A stretch of DNA of 64,000 bases, from contig JAJFFF010000046.1 in assembly GCA_021776785.1 (NCBI GenBank), positions 1-64,000 on the forward strand, read 5' to 3'. Shown here piece by piece: positions 42,389 through 52,330 of this stretch (position 1 is the first letter of the stretch; the number at the start of each line of letters is the position of its first letter). Source of the stretch: Planctomycetota bacterium (GTDB lineage: Bacteria > Planctomycetota > PLA2). The notes beneath the pieces are model-generated. The model was not told the origin of the DNA. It searched no databases and saw nothing but the letters and a program-made list of their open reading frames with translations. A program made the position numbers and the translations under genes.

Positions 42389-44197
42389 ATGAGAGAGACT
42401 ATGAACAGGGTGATGGCGACGGTGCGCGGGATCTCTCCCGGATCACCGAGCCTTCGCGCTTCCAGGACGGGGTCGTCTGACACCGCATCCTTCCCCTCGC
42501 CCATTGACGGGCCCTTCGACCGGGCCGGGCGACGACGCGCTCGCGCGACAACACGCCTCGCATACACCGCTGCGATCGCTCTGTCGCTATCGCTATGGGG
42601 TTGCGGCGGAGGCGGCGCGCCGACGGGCGGCGTCGATCCCGGCGTTGAAACACAGCGCCAAGTCAACGGTCGCGTCTCCTACCGCGTGACCGGCCCGCGC
42701 CTCTCGCAGTTTGACGCCAACGGCCGCCTGCTGGCGCAGCCCGGTTTCGTCTCGCCGACAACGCCGCGCGCAGCTCCCAACGTTCCGATCGAAGTACTGG
42801 CGCCCGACGGCACCGTGCTTGGCGCGGACACAACCGACTCCGAAGGTCGGTACGCCGTGACCGTAAACTTCGGGCTCAACCCCGGCACGCAGGTTCGCAT
42901 CCGTGCGCAAGCGGTGATCCGCACGACGTTCGGCATGGTCGTGCGCATTCGCCCCGACGGTGCGTCGGATCCCTACACAGCCCTCACGCCGCTTAGCGGA
43001 GACCCAGACTTCGATCCGGTTTTTGGCGACATGCCCATCCCGGAACTCGTCATCCCGATCAGCGACGGCGCGGCCGCGTTCTTCATGATGGAGAAGCTTC
43101 CCGACGGGCTGGTGCGCGCGAAGTCCGGCATACTCGGCCCCATGGGCGACCTCGACATCTTGTGGCGTCCCGGCAACGGCGCCGTTTCATCGCTGCGCAC
43201 CGATACCGACCCGCCCCAATTGACGGTCGCGGGCGGCATCGCCAACGACCCGGCATCCAATCAGGATTGCTGGGACGAGGCGGTCATCATGCGGCTGTTC
43301 GGCTTGTACTTGCTCGCGTTTCATTTCAATGACGTGGCGCCGCCAGGCCTTGCGACCGATGAACCGCTGATCCCCAGCGTCGCCTGGCGCGAAGGCTTTC
43401 TGGATTGGTGGGCGTGCGCAGGGCGCAACAGCGGGTTCTTTTGGGATACCGAGGGGATCGGCGACGACGGCCGCGTCGTGCGTTACTTTGAGCTGGAGTC
43501 ATTTTTTGACAGCTCCCTGCCATCCCTTGGACCGGACGACCCAAACGTCTATCAAACCGCAGCCAACGCAGGCGTGACATCGGCGCTCAGTGTGGCCGAA
43601 ATGCTCTGGGACATTCACGATGCAGAAGGTGTGCAGTCCGATTCCGATGGCCTCGAGTTTCCGATGTTCCTTACGCTCCGGTTCTTGGAACAACAAAACC
43701 GTGGCAACAGCTATCCGTACCTGTATTCGCTGTTTGACACGTACGCTTCCGATGGCTCGTTGAGCAGGGTGCGACTCGACGTCCTTCTCCGCACGCCTGA
43801 AGACCATGGCGGCGCGACCTATCCAGGCACTCCGGAAAACGAACTTGAGTGGCCGACACGTTTTCGCGACGGCACGCTGACGAGTTTGACGCCCGGATTC
43901 GACGACACATTCACCGATCGCATCGACACGAGTGCACCGACCAACCCCGACGTCGGGCTTTTTGCGAAGCGGTATTTCCGGTTCGACGTGAGTGAGCCGG
44001 CAAGGGCGGACATCTCGCTGATCACGACGGGAAATCTGCGCGTCGAGATTTTGGCGTTGGACAACACGGTGCTCGCTGCAGGAACCGGGAGCACGTTCGC
44101 GCTGCTCGACAACGGCTCCTACATCGCCCGCGTCACGCCCATATCGAACCCACAGTCCGTCGATTTCGACATTCGCCTGCTCCTTTCGACGCCGTAG
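42389..44197 (+). CDS. Lipoprotein with regulatory-like and pre-peptidase-like domains
   Basis: 602 residues. A long basic N-terminus precedes the signal peptide (LAYTAAIALSLSLWGC, lipobox before Gly-Gly-Gly). No in-frame start lies closer to the signal, which is odd. One carboxypeptidase-regulatory-like repeat (VPIEVLAPDGTVLGADT, SEGRYAVTVNFG) is followed by a middle region of ~300 residues with no recognised family. Its phrases include AWREGFLDWWACAG and SVAEMLWDIHDAEG, a zinc-peptidase-like layout without HExxH. The last ~90 residues resemble a bacterial pre-peptidase C-terminal domain (YFRFDVSEPARADISL). Confidence 0.62.
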   Translation: MRETMNRVMATVRGISPGSPSLRASRTGSSDTASFPSPIDGPFDRAGRRRARATTRLAYTAAIALSLSLWGCGGGGAPTGGVDPGVETQRQVNGRVSYRVTGPRLSQFDANGRLLAQPGFVSPTTPRAAPNVPIEVLAPDGTVLGADTTDSEGRYAVTVNFGLNPGTQVRIRAQAVIRTTFGMVVRIRPDGASDPYTALTPLSGDPDFDPVFGDMPIPELVIPISDGAAAFFMMEKLPDGLVRAKSGILGPMGDLDILWRPGNGAVSSLRTDTDPPQLTVAGGIANDPASNQDCWDEAVIMRLFGLYLLAFHFNDVAPPGLATDEPLIPSVAWREGFLDWWACAGRNSGFFWDTEGIGDDGRVVRYFELESFFDSSLPSLGPDDPNVYQTAANAGVTSALSVAEMLWDIHDAEGVQSDSDGLEFPMFLTLRFLEQQNRGNSYPYLYSLFDTYASDGSLSRVRLDVLLRTPEDHGGATYPGTPENELEWPTRFRDGTLTSLTPGFDDTFTDRIDTSAPTNPDVGLFAKRYFRFDVSEPARADISLITTGNLRVEILALDNTVLAAGTGSTFALLDNGSYIARVTPISNPQSVDFDIRLLLSTP

Positions 44198-44261
44198 CGC
44201 CGGATCCCGTCCGAAAAACCGGCCGCTTCGTGCGATACTGCCCTCGGTCTCGGGAGGCGAC

Positions 44262-45455
44262 ATGGAGCAACGAATCACAGGACGCGCGGCCGTCGGCCAC
44301 CTGCTACGGCGGGCCGGATTCGGCGTATCGCCGAGCGACGCGGAGGCGTACCGCAAACTCGGTTTTGCCGGCGCGCTCGACCGCTTACTCGACGAATTCG
44401 ACCTTGAGCAGCCGAAGGACGCTCCGACGTTTGATGCCTACGAGCCCGGGCTGATCCAACAACTCTGGCTCGATCGCATGGTCCGTGGTCGCTCCGCGCT
44501 TTCCGAAAAGCTCGCGCTCTTCTGGCACGGCCACTTCGCGACGTCGAACCGCAAGATTCGCGAGCCGCTCCTCATGTGGCGCCAGTACAAGATGCTGCGC
44601 CAACACGGCGCCGATCGCTTCCCCGAACTCGTCGCCCGGATGAGCCGCGACGTCGCCATGGTGCGATGGCTCGACGGCAACGCCAATCGCAAAGGTCAAC
44701 CCAACGAAAATTACGCGCGCGAACTTCAAGAACTGTTCACGCTCGGCATCGGCAACTACACCGAGAACGACGTCCGCGAAGCGGCGCGCGCCTTCACCGG
44801 TTGGGGAAGCCGCCGCCACGCGTTCGTATTCACAAAGGCGTTTCACGACGCCGGCGAGAAAACGGTGCATGGCCAGAAAGGACCGCACACGGGCGATGAC
44901 ATTGTCAGGATCGTCACATCGCTCCCCGCGTGCCACGCGTTCTTGGCCCGTAAGCTGTTGCGATTTTTCTCGCATCCGCGTCCGCGCGCCAACGAAGTCG
45001 CCGAGCTTGCGGCGGTCCTGAAGCGAACCAAGGGCGACATCCGTTCCGCTCTATTCTTTCTGTTCCGCTCTCCGCGATTTTTGGGTGCCGCGCATCAGCG
45101 CGCGCTCGTGAAGAGCCCGGTCGAAGTCATCGTGAGCGCCTTGCGCGCGACCGGTGGCATAAAGACGCCCCTTTGGGCGCACGGTTCGCTCGAGCGCATG
45201 GGTCAGATCTTGTTCCAGCCGCCGTCCGTTAAGGGATGGCCCGCTGGCACGGCTTGGCTGACCAGCGCCGGGATGGTCGAACGCGTTCGCGTGGCCCAGC
45301 GCGTCGCCCGCAGCTTCCCCGACGCCGCGGAACAAATCATCGATGTGGCGTTCGACAACGAGCCGCCCACCACTCTCGCCAAAACACTCGCAGGTCTAGA
45401 AGGGCCCGAACGCACCGCGCGCGCCCTCGCCTCCCCGGAGTTCCAACTATGTTGA
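44262..45455 (+). CDS. DUF1800 family protein
   Basis: 397 residues with the usual DUF1800 sequence: HLLRRAGFGVSPSDAEAYR at the start, then LALFWHGHFATS, NENYARELQELFTLG, YTENDVREAARAFTGW, ARKLLRFFSHPRP, and VKGWPAGTAWLTS near the end. No signal peptide is visible. DUF1800 proteins are nearly always paired with a DUF1501 protein, as here, and are abundant in Planctomycetota; the function is unknown. It overlaps the DUF1501 start by seven bases. Confidence 0.92.
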   Translation: MEQRITGRAAVGHLLRRAGFGVSPSDAEAYRKLGFAGALDRLLDEFDLEQPKDAPTFDAYEPGLIQQLWLDRMVRGRSALSEKLALFWHGHFATSNRKIREPLLMWRQYKMLRQHGADRFPELVARMSRDVAMVRWLDGNANRKGQPNENYARELQELFTLGIGNYTENDVREAARAFTGWGSRRHAFVFTKAFHDAGEKTVHGQKGPHTGDDIVRIVTSLPACHAFLARKLLRFFSHPRPRANEVAELAAVLKRTKGDIRSALFFLFRSPRFLGAAHQRALVKSPVEVIVSALRATGGIKTPLWAHGSLERMGQILFQPPSVKGWPAGTAWLTSAGMVERVRVAQRVARSFPDAAEQIIDVAFDNEPPTTLAKTLAGLEGPERTARALASPEFQLC

Positions 45456-46609
45456 ACCGACGCGAATTCCTCACCCGCGGACTGTCGTACGGCAGCCTGC
45501 TGATGTTGCCCCGCGTGAGCTGGGCGGCCGGCGACAAGAAGCAGCCGGGCCATCGCACGCTCGTGTTGTTGCACCTACGCGGCGGCAACGACGGACTCAA
45601 TACTGTGATTCCGTACAACGACCCGCTCTATCGCGTGCTCCGCCCGGGCATCGGCATCGGCGAGAACCAGATCCGCAAGATCGACAAAAACGTTGGTCTT
45701 CACCCGGCCATGGGCGGCTTCGAAAGCCTCTGGAAGCGCGAACGCCTCGCGATCGTGCAGGGCGTCGGCTACCCCTTACCGAACTACTCGCACTTTCGCG
45801 CCACAGAGATCTACTACTCCGGCGAGCCGGAGAAGACGCCCTCTTCAGGTTGGATGGGACGCGCGCTGGAAGCGCGACCGAGCGAGCGGCCGCTCCGCGC
45901 CGTCGCGATTGAAAAAGAGAAACCGCTTTCGCTCGCGTCGTCGGCGCCCGGCATCGTTTCGCTCACCAACTTCAAGCAGTTCCAACTGCCCAAGGAAGCG
46001 CGCGAGTCGATCGCCATGTACAAGGAGTTTCTCGCGCTGGGCGGGGAGCGCGCGGCCGTCGCCAAACGTGCGCTGGAAGCGTTCAAAGTCGCCGAGAAGA
46101 TCGCGTCGCTGCGACCCGTGCGTGGATCGTTTTACGGATCGTTGGGGCAAGACCTCAGCAAGGTATTGGCGCTGCTGCAAACCGACCTCGACTTAGAAGT
46201 CATCTGCTTGAGCTTGAACGGCTTCGACACGCACGCGAACCAGGGCCCGCAGCACAACGGGTTGCTTGCGCAGCTCAGCAACAACTTGCGCGCATATCAA
46301 GACCTCTTGGAGCGCCAAGGCCTCGGCGATCGCGTCTGTACGTTTGTGTTCAGCGAGTTTGGCCGGCGCGCGACCGAAAATCTCAGCGGCGGGACCGATC
46401 ACGGCTCCGCGTATCCCGCGTTCGTTCTCGGCAAAGGCGTGAAGCCGGGCCTCTACGGCGAAGCGCCGTCCCTTGAAAATCTCGACAACAACAACTTGCG
46501 CTACACGACGGACTTTCGGCGCATCTACGGCGGGCTCCTCAAGGGATGCCTCGGCCTCGATCCGAAACCGATCCTTGGCGATCACGCGCCGCTGGAGCTC
46601 CTCGCATGA
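45449..46609 (+). CDS. DUF1501 family protein, Tat-exported
   Basis: 386 residues. The N-terminus MLNRREFLTRGLSYGSLLML is a twin-arginine signal, so the folded protein is exported by Tat. The DUF1501 body is complete: LVLLHLRGGNDGLNTVIPY, then LAIVQGVGYP, NYSHFRATEIYYSG, SLNGFDTHANQ and FSEFGRRATENLSGGTDHG. The Asp/His/Ser layout is phosphatase/sulfatase-like. It is coupled to DUF1800 upstream and to the next gene by an ATGA overlap. Confidence 0.93.
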   Translation: MLNRREFLTRGLSYGSLLMLPRVSWAAGDKKQPGHRTLVLLHLRGGNDGLNTVIPYNDPLYRVLRPGIGIGENQIRKIDKNVGLHPAMGGFESLWKRERLAIVQGVGYPLPNYSHFRATEIYYSGEPEKTPSSGWMGRALEARPSERPLRAVAIEKEKPLSLASSAPGIVSLTNFKQFQLPKEARESIAMYKEFLALGGERAAVAKRALEAFKVAEKIASLRPVRGSFYGSLGQDLSKVLALLQTDLDLEVICLSLNGFDTHANQGPQHNGLLAQLSNNLRAYQDLLERQGLGDRVCTFVFSEFGRRATENLSGGTDHGSAYPAFVLGKGVKPGLYGEAPSLENLDNNNLRYTTDFRRIYGGLLKGCLGLDPKPILGDHAPLELLA

Positions 46610-47907
46610 CACGCCTCTGCACTCTCGCGCTGTTGATTGCGGCGTTCACGATGCCGGCCGCGGCGGAAAACAACTCGCCGATCGATGTCCGCGCACTTCA
46701 ACTGCTGCCCGACATCGACGAGCCGACGCGCCAGCGGGCGATCGGAACGTTTCGCCGCGAGCACGGCAAGCTCGCGCGGCTCTACGCCGCCGCGGGCGAC
46801 GTCAACAAGAGACTTCAAAAAAACCGGAACGACAAAAAGCTGCTCGCGCTGCGCAACGACCTCGCGAAGAAAATCGACGCGCAACGCGAGTATCTGCTCA
46901 AGCAGTTGACGAAGTCAGGTATCACCGAAGCCCACCGCGAGCGCCTCCGCTCGATGCCGCAAGGGCGTGTGCGCGAGCAACGCCTCAACCACATGTTGGT
47001 GCTGGAAGCGCCCGGCATCACCGAGCGCCAGCGCGCCTTGCTGCAGCCGCTCGTGGCTGCGGTCAACGGCTCGCTGATCGCACTAAACCGCTCGCAGGAA
47101 CGCGTGAGCGCAACGTTTCGAAAAGAAGATCGAAACATCGGACGACAGGCCGTTGCGCGCATCCAAGAACAGTTTCGGCAAACGGAGAAACGTTTTTGGA
47201 TCGTCGCGTACTACGTCCTCACGCCGGGCCAAATGCGTGCGGTCCGGCCCCGGCTGGCGCCGCGCTACCGCTACATTCCGCAGGCGCGCGAAGCGATGAT
47301 CCAGTTGCCCGGCATCACCCCGAGCCAAGGGACGCGCATCTACGCGCGCTACGCGGAACACGAATCGGAAATCGCGGCCGACCGGGCGTCCGTCCGGCTT
47401 CTGCAGATTCGCAGTCGCGACAAGAAGATCGTCGGTGAAGAGCGCAAGCAACTGCAGCAAAAACTCGGCGCGACCTATCGCCGCATGCAGTCGCTGACGC
47501 AGGATCTACGGACCGCGTGCCAAGAAATCCTCACCGAGGAACAGACGCTTGCGCTCCGGGCGCTCCCGCCGATGCTCAACATCGGGGAGCGATCGCGCGC
47601 GCCGTGGGACTACACGCGCGGCATGGTGATGCACAACCTGACGCGCGAAGCGATTCAAAAAGTACAGCGCACGACGTCCAGTCAATTGCGTTTAGCGGTC
47701 CAGGAGTCGCGCAAGGCGATGCAGGCCATGGGCATGGGCGCAGGCATGAGCGAACTCGGCCCCGAATCGCCCCAGTCCATGGGCATGGCCATGATGCGTC
47801 AAAACGAACGCGGCCGGCGCACCGATATCTTGCGTGAAGCCGGCGCGGAGTTGATGCTCGACGTGCTCTCGCTGGAACAGATCCAAAGCTGGGTCATCGG
47901 CGAGTAA
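46606..47907 (+). CDS. Periplasmic helical protein of unknown function
   Basis: 433 residues from the ATG that overlaps the DUF1501 stop. A signal peptide (TLALLIAAFTMPAAA, then EN) precedes an almost wholly alpha-helical, Arg/Gln/Glu-rich protein with two related blocks of coiled-coil character (LRSMPQGRVREQRLNHMLVL and later LQLPGITPSQGTRIYARY). This resembles Spy/CpxP-like or heavy-metal-sensor-like helical repeats but matches none surely. Operon position suggests it belongs with the DUF1800/DUF1501 pair. Confidence 0.65.
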   Translation: MTRLCTLALLIAAFTMPAAAENNSPIDVRALQLLPDIDEPTRQRAIGTFRREHGKLARLYAAAGDVNKRLQKNRNDKKLLALRNDLAKKIDAQREYLLKQLTKSGITEAHRERLRSMPQGRVREQRLNHMLVLEAPGITERQRALLQPLVAAVNGSLIALNRSQERVSATFRKEDRNIGRQAVARIQEQFRQTEKRFWIVAYYVLTPGQMRAVRPRLAPRYRYIPQAREAMIQLPGITPSQGTRIYARYAEHESEIAADRASVRLLQIRSRDKKIVGEERKQLQQKLGATYRRMQSLTQDLRTACQEILTEEQTLALRALPPMLNIGERSRAPWDYTRGMVMHNLTREAIQKVQRTTSSQLRLAVQESRKAMQAMGMGAGMSELGPESPQSMGMAMMRQNERGRRTDILREAGAELMLDVLSLEQIQSWVIGE

Positions 47908-47950
47908 GTCCCGACAAAACCGCAACCATCGCCCAAAGGAACATCGCGAC

Positions 47951-48421
<471 letters not shown>

Positions 48422-48427
48422 GCATGA

Positions 48428-48459
48428 CGAGCCACTGCAACGACCGCCGCAGTGGCTCG
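48428..48459. terminator. Bidirectional hairpin between convergent genes
   Basis: CGAGCCACTGC (48428-48438) and GCAGTGGCTCG (48449-48459) form a perfect 11-bp stem with a 10-base loop. It lies seven bases after the EVE stop and 13 before the end of the opposite gene. The T-run is lacking, but position and symmetry fit a shared terminator. Confidence 0.6.
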
Positions 48460-48472
48460 CCGTAGTGCTTGC

Positions 48473-48850
48473 TTAGACGAGCGCCGACTCTTTTTTGGGC
48501 TTCGCGGCGGCGGCGGCTTTGACCCGCGCCTCGCGCGCCGCGTTGTAGGCCTCGACCGCCTTTTGGTACTCGACCTTGCGCGCCTGACCCATCACGTGAA
48601 CGACCGCGCCCATGAGGGCAACGATCAGCATGAGGTAGACGAGGCCCGCCGGACCGAACGGATCGAGGAGCGCTTTGAGCTCTTCGGTTTCGTACGCACC
48701 GTCCGCACGATGCGCTTCCGTCCGCTCGAACTTATGAGGCGCCAGCTCTTTTTCAGTGTCGGAGGCCACAACGGGCTTGTCCGATGAGTCCTGGGAAAGC
48801 GCGGGCTGAGCAATGAACATGGAAAGCAGAAAAATCACGACAAGTCGCAT
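48473..48850 (-). CDS. Small exported membrane protein
   Basis: 125 residues. A signal peptide (LVVIFLLSMFIAQPALS, then QD) is followed by an acidic periplasmic segment, one membrane helix (AGLVYLMLIVALMGAVVHVMG), and a cytoplasmic tail ending in Ala/Lys-rich sequence (KAAAAAKPKKESALV) of coiled-coil type. No family is recognised. The gene is monocistronic and divergent from the HIT gene. Confidence 0.6.
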   Translation of the reverse strand: MRLVVIFLLSMFIAQPALSQDSSDKPVVASDTEKELAPHKFERTEAHRADGAYETEELKALLDPFGPAGLVYLMLIVALMGAVVHVMGQARKVEYQKAVEAYNAAREARVKAAAAAKPKKESALV

Positions 48851-48954
48851 AGTGAGGGTGGGTTCCGCGAACGGAGTGCCGGGCGTTGCCGAATCGATGG
48901 CGCACGCCGAGGTCGCTGTCTCACAAAAAGACGATTCGGTGTACGCTCGCGGCT

Positions 48955-49335
48955 ATGAGCTCGATTTTTAGCCGCATCGTGGCGGGCGAGATTCCGTCGC
49001 ACAAAGTTTGGGAAGACGACAAACACTTCGCGTTTTTAGACATCGCGCCCATCGCGCCCGGCCACACACTTGTCATTCCCAAGCAGGAAACCGACTACGT
49101 GTTTGACCTTGCGCCGGACGCGTACGACGAGCTGTGGCGCGCCGCACGTCGCGTCGCCGAACAATTGCGTTCGGTCCTGAAGTGTCGCCGCGTCTGCGTG
49201 ATGGTCGAGGGATACGTAGTCCCCCACGTGCACATCCATCTCATTCCGACCGACAAGGGCCCGGACTTTCGGGGCTCCCGCGGCGACACCGATCACGCCG
49301 CGTTGACCGCGATGGCGGCGAAGCTCGCGTTCTAA
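48955..49335 (+). CDS. HIT-family nucleotide hydrolase/transferase
   Basis: 126 residues from the ATG at 48955. It carries the family signature HVHIHLIP (H-x-H-x-H) and the upstream elements IFSRIVAGEIPSHKVWEDD and FLDIAPIAPGHTLVIPK, typical of the Hint/HinT branch, which hydrolyses AMP-linked substrates. The length is normal. It precedes the lipoamide dehydrogenase gene by about 30 bases. Confidence 0.93.
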   Translation: MSSIFSRIVAGEIPSHKVWEDDKHFAFLDIAPIAPGHTLVIPKQETDYVFDLAPDAYDELWRAARRVAEQLRSVLKCRRVCVMVEGYVVPHVHIHLIPTDKGPDFRGSRGDTDHAALTAMAAKLAF

Positions 49336-49364
49336 CGCGCTGAATGAGAGAATTTGAGGCGAAT

Positions 49365-50750
49365 ATGAGCGCCAAAAGCTATGACACCGTCGTCTTGGGC
49401 GGAGGGCCCGGCGGCTACGTCGCCGCCATTCGTTCCGCCCAACTCGGTCTAAAGACCGCCGTGATCGAGAAGGACAACTTGGGAGGGATCTGCCTGAACT
49501 GGGGCTGCATTCCGACCAAAGCGCTTCTCAAGAACGCGGAGCACGCCCGGATCGCCACGCATGAGGGCGCCGAGTGGGGCATCCACTACGACAACCTCCG
49601 CTTCGATTTCACGCGCGTCATTCAGCGCTCGCGCGATGTCAGCGCGCGGATCGTCAAGGGCGTCGAGTTCTTGATGAAGAAAAACAAGATCGATGTCGTT
49701 CGCGGCGTTGGCAAGCTCAAGGGCAAGGGTGCTGTCGAAGTCAGCGCCGACGGCAAGGTGACGGACACCCTTCGCTACAAGAACCTGATCATCGCGACCG
49801 GCGGGCGGCCGCGTCAGATTCCGGGGCTCGACTTCGACGGCGACAAGATCATCTCGTACTTCGAAGCCATGGTGCCGAAGAAGCTTCCGAAAAAGCTGGC
49901 GATCATCGGCGGCGGCGCGATCGGCTGCGAGTTCGCGTACTTCTACAACGCGTTCGGAACCGAAGTCACGTTGATCGAACAACAAGACCGTTTGCTTCCG
50001 ATCGAAGATCCCGAGCTCACGAAGGATCTGCAGAAGTCGTTCAAGCGACAAAAGATCACCGTGATCACCGGCCAGATGGCCGATGTCAAAAAAACCAAAA
50101 CCGGCGTCACCGTCAAAGCCGGCGACAAGTCCGTCACGGCCGATCGTGTGCTCGTCGCGATCGGCATTCAGGGCAACGTCGAGGATCTCGGGTTGGAGCA
50201 GGCGGGCGTCAAGGTCGAGAAAGGCTTCATCAAAACCGACGAGTTTGATCGCACATCGGCGCCCAACATCTACGCGATCGGCGACGTCAACGGGAAGGTG
50301 CTGCTCGCGCACGTCGCCAGCCATCAAGGCGTCGTCGTGGCCGAGCACATTGCCGGCAAAGCAAGCCACTCCGTTGACTACACGGCGGTCCCAAGCTGCA
50401 CGTATTGCCAACCGCAGGTCGCGAGCCTGGGGCTGAGCGAAGCGGCGTGCAAGGAGAAGGGTCTCGACGTAAAGATCGGACGCTATCCGTTCCGGCCGCA
50501 CGGCAAGGCCGTCGCGACCGGCGAGAACGAAGGCTTTGTGAAGCTGATTTTCGGCGCGAAGTACGGTGAACTCTTAGGCGCGCACATCCTTGGCCACGAA
50601 GCGACGGAAATGATCGCTGAGGCCTGCGCCGCCAAGTCCAGCGAAGCGACCGTTCACTCGCTGGCGGAAACGATGCACGCGCATCCGACGATGGCCGAAG
50701 CTTTTCACGAGGCCGCGCTGGATGCCCTTGGCCGCGCAATCCATCTTTGA
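49365..50750 (+). CDS. lpdA: Dihydrolipoyl dehydrogenase (E3)
   Basis: 461 residues. E3 reoxidises dihydrolipoamide with NAD+ in 2-oxoacid dehydrogenase complexes. The FAD-binding motif is VVLGGGPGGYVAA, the redox disulfide is in GGICLNWGCIPTKAL (C43, C48), the NAD-binding motif is LAIIGGGAIGCEFAYF, and the C-terminal catalytic His-Glu is in HAHPTMAEAFHEA. I choose the ATG at 49365, after GAGG; an upstream ATG at 49344 adds only seven residues. The lipB gene overlaps its end. Confidence 0.96.
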   Translation: MSAKSYDTVVLGGGPGGYVAAIRSAQLGLKTAVIEKDNLGGICLNWGCIPTKALLKNAEHARIATHEGAEWGIHYDNLRFDFTRVIQRSRDVSARIVKGVEFLMKKNKIDVVRGVGKLKGKGAVEVSADGKVTDTLRYKNLIIATGGRPRQIPGLDFDGDKIISYFEAMVPKKLPKKLAIIGGGAIGCEFAYFYNAFGTEVTLIEQQDRLLPIEDPELTKDLQKSFKRQKITVITGQMADVKKTKTGVTVKAGDKSVTADRVLVAIGIQGNVEDLGLEQAGVKVEKGFIKTDEFDRTSAPNIYAIGDVNGKVLLAHVASHQGVVVAEHIAGKASHSVDYTAVPSCTYCQPQVASLGLSEAACKEKGLDVKIGRYPFRPHGKAVATGENEGFVKLIFGAKYGELLGAHILGHEATEMIAEACAAKSSEATVHSLAETMHAHPTMAEAFHEAALDALGRAIHL

Positions 50751-51351
50751 TCTCGGGCGCCTCTCGTACGAGGCGGCCTGGGAGACGCAGCGCACGTACG
50801 CGGATCGGCGTGCGCGCGACGAAATCGGAGACACCCTGCTCCTGTGCGAGCACCCCGCCGTCTACACGCTCGGGACGACCGCCAGCGAACGCGATGTGCT
50901 CGACACGAGCCGCGCGCCGGTGGTCCGCAGCGATCGAGGTGGCGAAGCGACGTGGCACGGACCGGGTCAACTGGTCGGCTACGTCATTGCGGACTTACAA
51001 GCGTGGGATCGGGATCTGCACGGTCACTGCCGACGCCTCGAAACGATCATGCTCGCCGCGCTCGCGGACGTTGGCCTCTCGGGGCGCCGCATCGATGGTT
51101 TGACCGGCGTTTGGATCGGCGACAACAAGGTGGGCGCGGTCGGCGTGCGCGTTCGTCGTTGGATTTCGACACACGGTTTCGCGCTCAATGTGAATTGTGA
51201 TCTCGACTACTTCACAGGAATCATTCCGTGCGGTATCACCGACCGCGGCGTCACCAGCATCGCCCGCGAACTCGACGCCGAAAACAAAGCGTCGCTGGAC
51301 TTCGAGTCAGTGAAGGAGAGCTGTGCCCGCGCGTTCGAAACGACCTTCTAA
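50722..51351 (+). CDS. lipB: Octanoyl-[acyl-carrier-protein]:protein N-octanoyltransferase
   Basis: 209 residues. LipB moves octanoate from acyl-carrier protein onto lipoyl domains. The motifs are LLLCEHPAVYTLGTTA, the RGGEATWHGPGQLVGY nucleotide-like loop, the catalytic lysine in DNKVGAVGVRV, and the catalytic cysteine in IIPCGITDRGVTS. The start overlaps the lpdA end by 29 bases, and its own end overlaps the E1 alpha gene by 29 bases, so the genes are tightly coupled. Confidence 0.95.
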   Translation: MPLAAQSIFDLGRLSYEAAWETQRTYADRRARDEIGDTLLLCEHPAVYTLGTTASERDVLDTSRAPVVRSDRGGEATWHGPGQLVGYVIADLQAWDRDLHGHCRRLETIMLAALADVGLSGRRIDGLTGVWIGDNKVGAVGVRVRRWISTHGFALNVNCDLDYFTGIIPCGITDRGVTSIARELDAENKASLDFESVKESCARAFETTF

Positions 51352-52330
51352 GAACAAAGATTTAGCCGGCTACGAGCCCGACTTCCTGCTCGGCCTGTAC
51401 CGCGACATGCTCCGCACGCGCGCCTTGGACTCGCGTATCGAGGCGCTCTACAAACAGGGCAAACTTGTCGCGGGCTGCTACTCGTCCCGTGGGCAGGAGG
51501 GCTGCAGCGTTGGCTCGACCGCGGCGATGCGCGACGACGACATCGTCGGCCCGATGATCCGCAACCTTGGCTCCATGTTGCGCCACGGGCTTCCGATGAA
51601 GTTCGTTTTGTCGAACTATCTGGGGCGCGCCACGGGGCCGACCAAAGGGCGGGACGGGTCGAGCCACTTCGGATCTCTCGAGCACAACGTGTTCGGACCC
51701 ATCTCGATGCTGGGCGCGTTGATTCCGGTTTGCGCCGGGGCCGCGCTTTCGTTTCAGATGCGCGGCGAGGATCGCGTTGCGCTCACATGGATCGGCGACG
51801 GCGGCTCCAACGTCGGTGACTTTCACGAAGGTCTCAACTTCGCCGGCGTGTTGAAGCTTCCGCTCGTGCTCATCTTGGAAAACAACAAGTGGGCGTACTC
51901 GACGCCGATCGAATACCAGACGGCGGCGAAAGATTTCGCGTGCCGCGCCGAGGGTTACGGCATCGCGAGCGACACCGTCGACGGCAACGACATCATCGCC
52001 GTCTACGAGGTCACCAAAAAGGCCGTGGAACGCGCGCGCAACGGCGACGGGCCGACGCTGATCGAAGCGGACACGATGCGCATGCGCGGACACGCCATTC
52101 ACGACGACGCCAAGTACGTTCCCAAAGAGCAACTCGAGTACTGGGAAACGCGTGATCCCGTCGAGACGTTTCGCGCGCGCCTGAAGAAGGCCAAACTTCT
52201 CGACGACGACGGCCACGACTCGATCATGGCCGCGGTCAAACAGGAGTTGGAAACCGCTACCGACGAGGCAACGGCGATGCCGCTTCCGACCGGCGACCGC
52301 GACACCGAATTGGGAGACGTGTACGCATGA
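51323..52330 (+). CDS. pdhA: 2-oxoacid (pyruvate-type) dehydrogenase E1 component, alpha subunit
   Basis: 335 residues starting at GTG. It binds thiamine diphosphate and decarboxylates the 2-oxoacid together with the beta subunit. The ThDP motif is WIGDGGSNVGDFHEGLNFAG followed by ILENNKWAYS. Other markers are DMLRTRALDSRIEALYKQGK and the substrate/phosphorylation-loop region MRMRGHAIHDDA. The sequence could equally serve branched-chain or acetoin substrates; pyruvate is inferred from the cluster. Confidence 0.88.
   Translation: MPARSKRPSKNKDLAGYEPDFLLGLYRDMLRTRALDSRIEALYKQGKLVAGCYSSRGQEGCSVGSTAAMRDDDIVGPMIRNLGSMLRHGLPMKFVLSNYLGRATGPTKGRDGSSHFGSLEHNVFGPISMLGALIPVCAGAALSFQMRGEDRVALTWIGDGGSNVGDFHEGLNFAGVLKLPLVLILENNKWAYSTPIEYQTAAKDFACRAEGYGIASDTVDGNDIIAVYEVTKKAVERARNGDGPTLIEADTMRMRGHAIHDDAKYVPKEQLEYWETRDPVETFRARLKKAKLLDDDGHDSIMAAVKQELETATDEATAMPLPTGDRDTELGDVYA

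Noticed and set aside
49449..50501. 350-codon open frame opposite lpdA
   Set aside because: The plus strand encodes a complete dihydrolipoyl dehydrogenase; the antisense product has no recognisable features.
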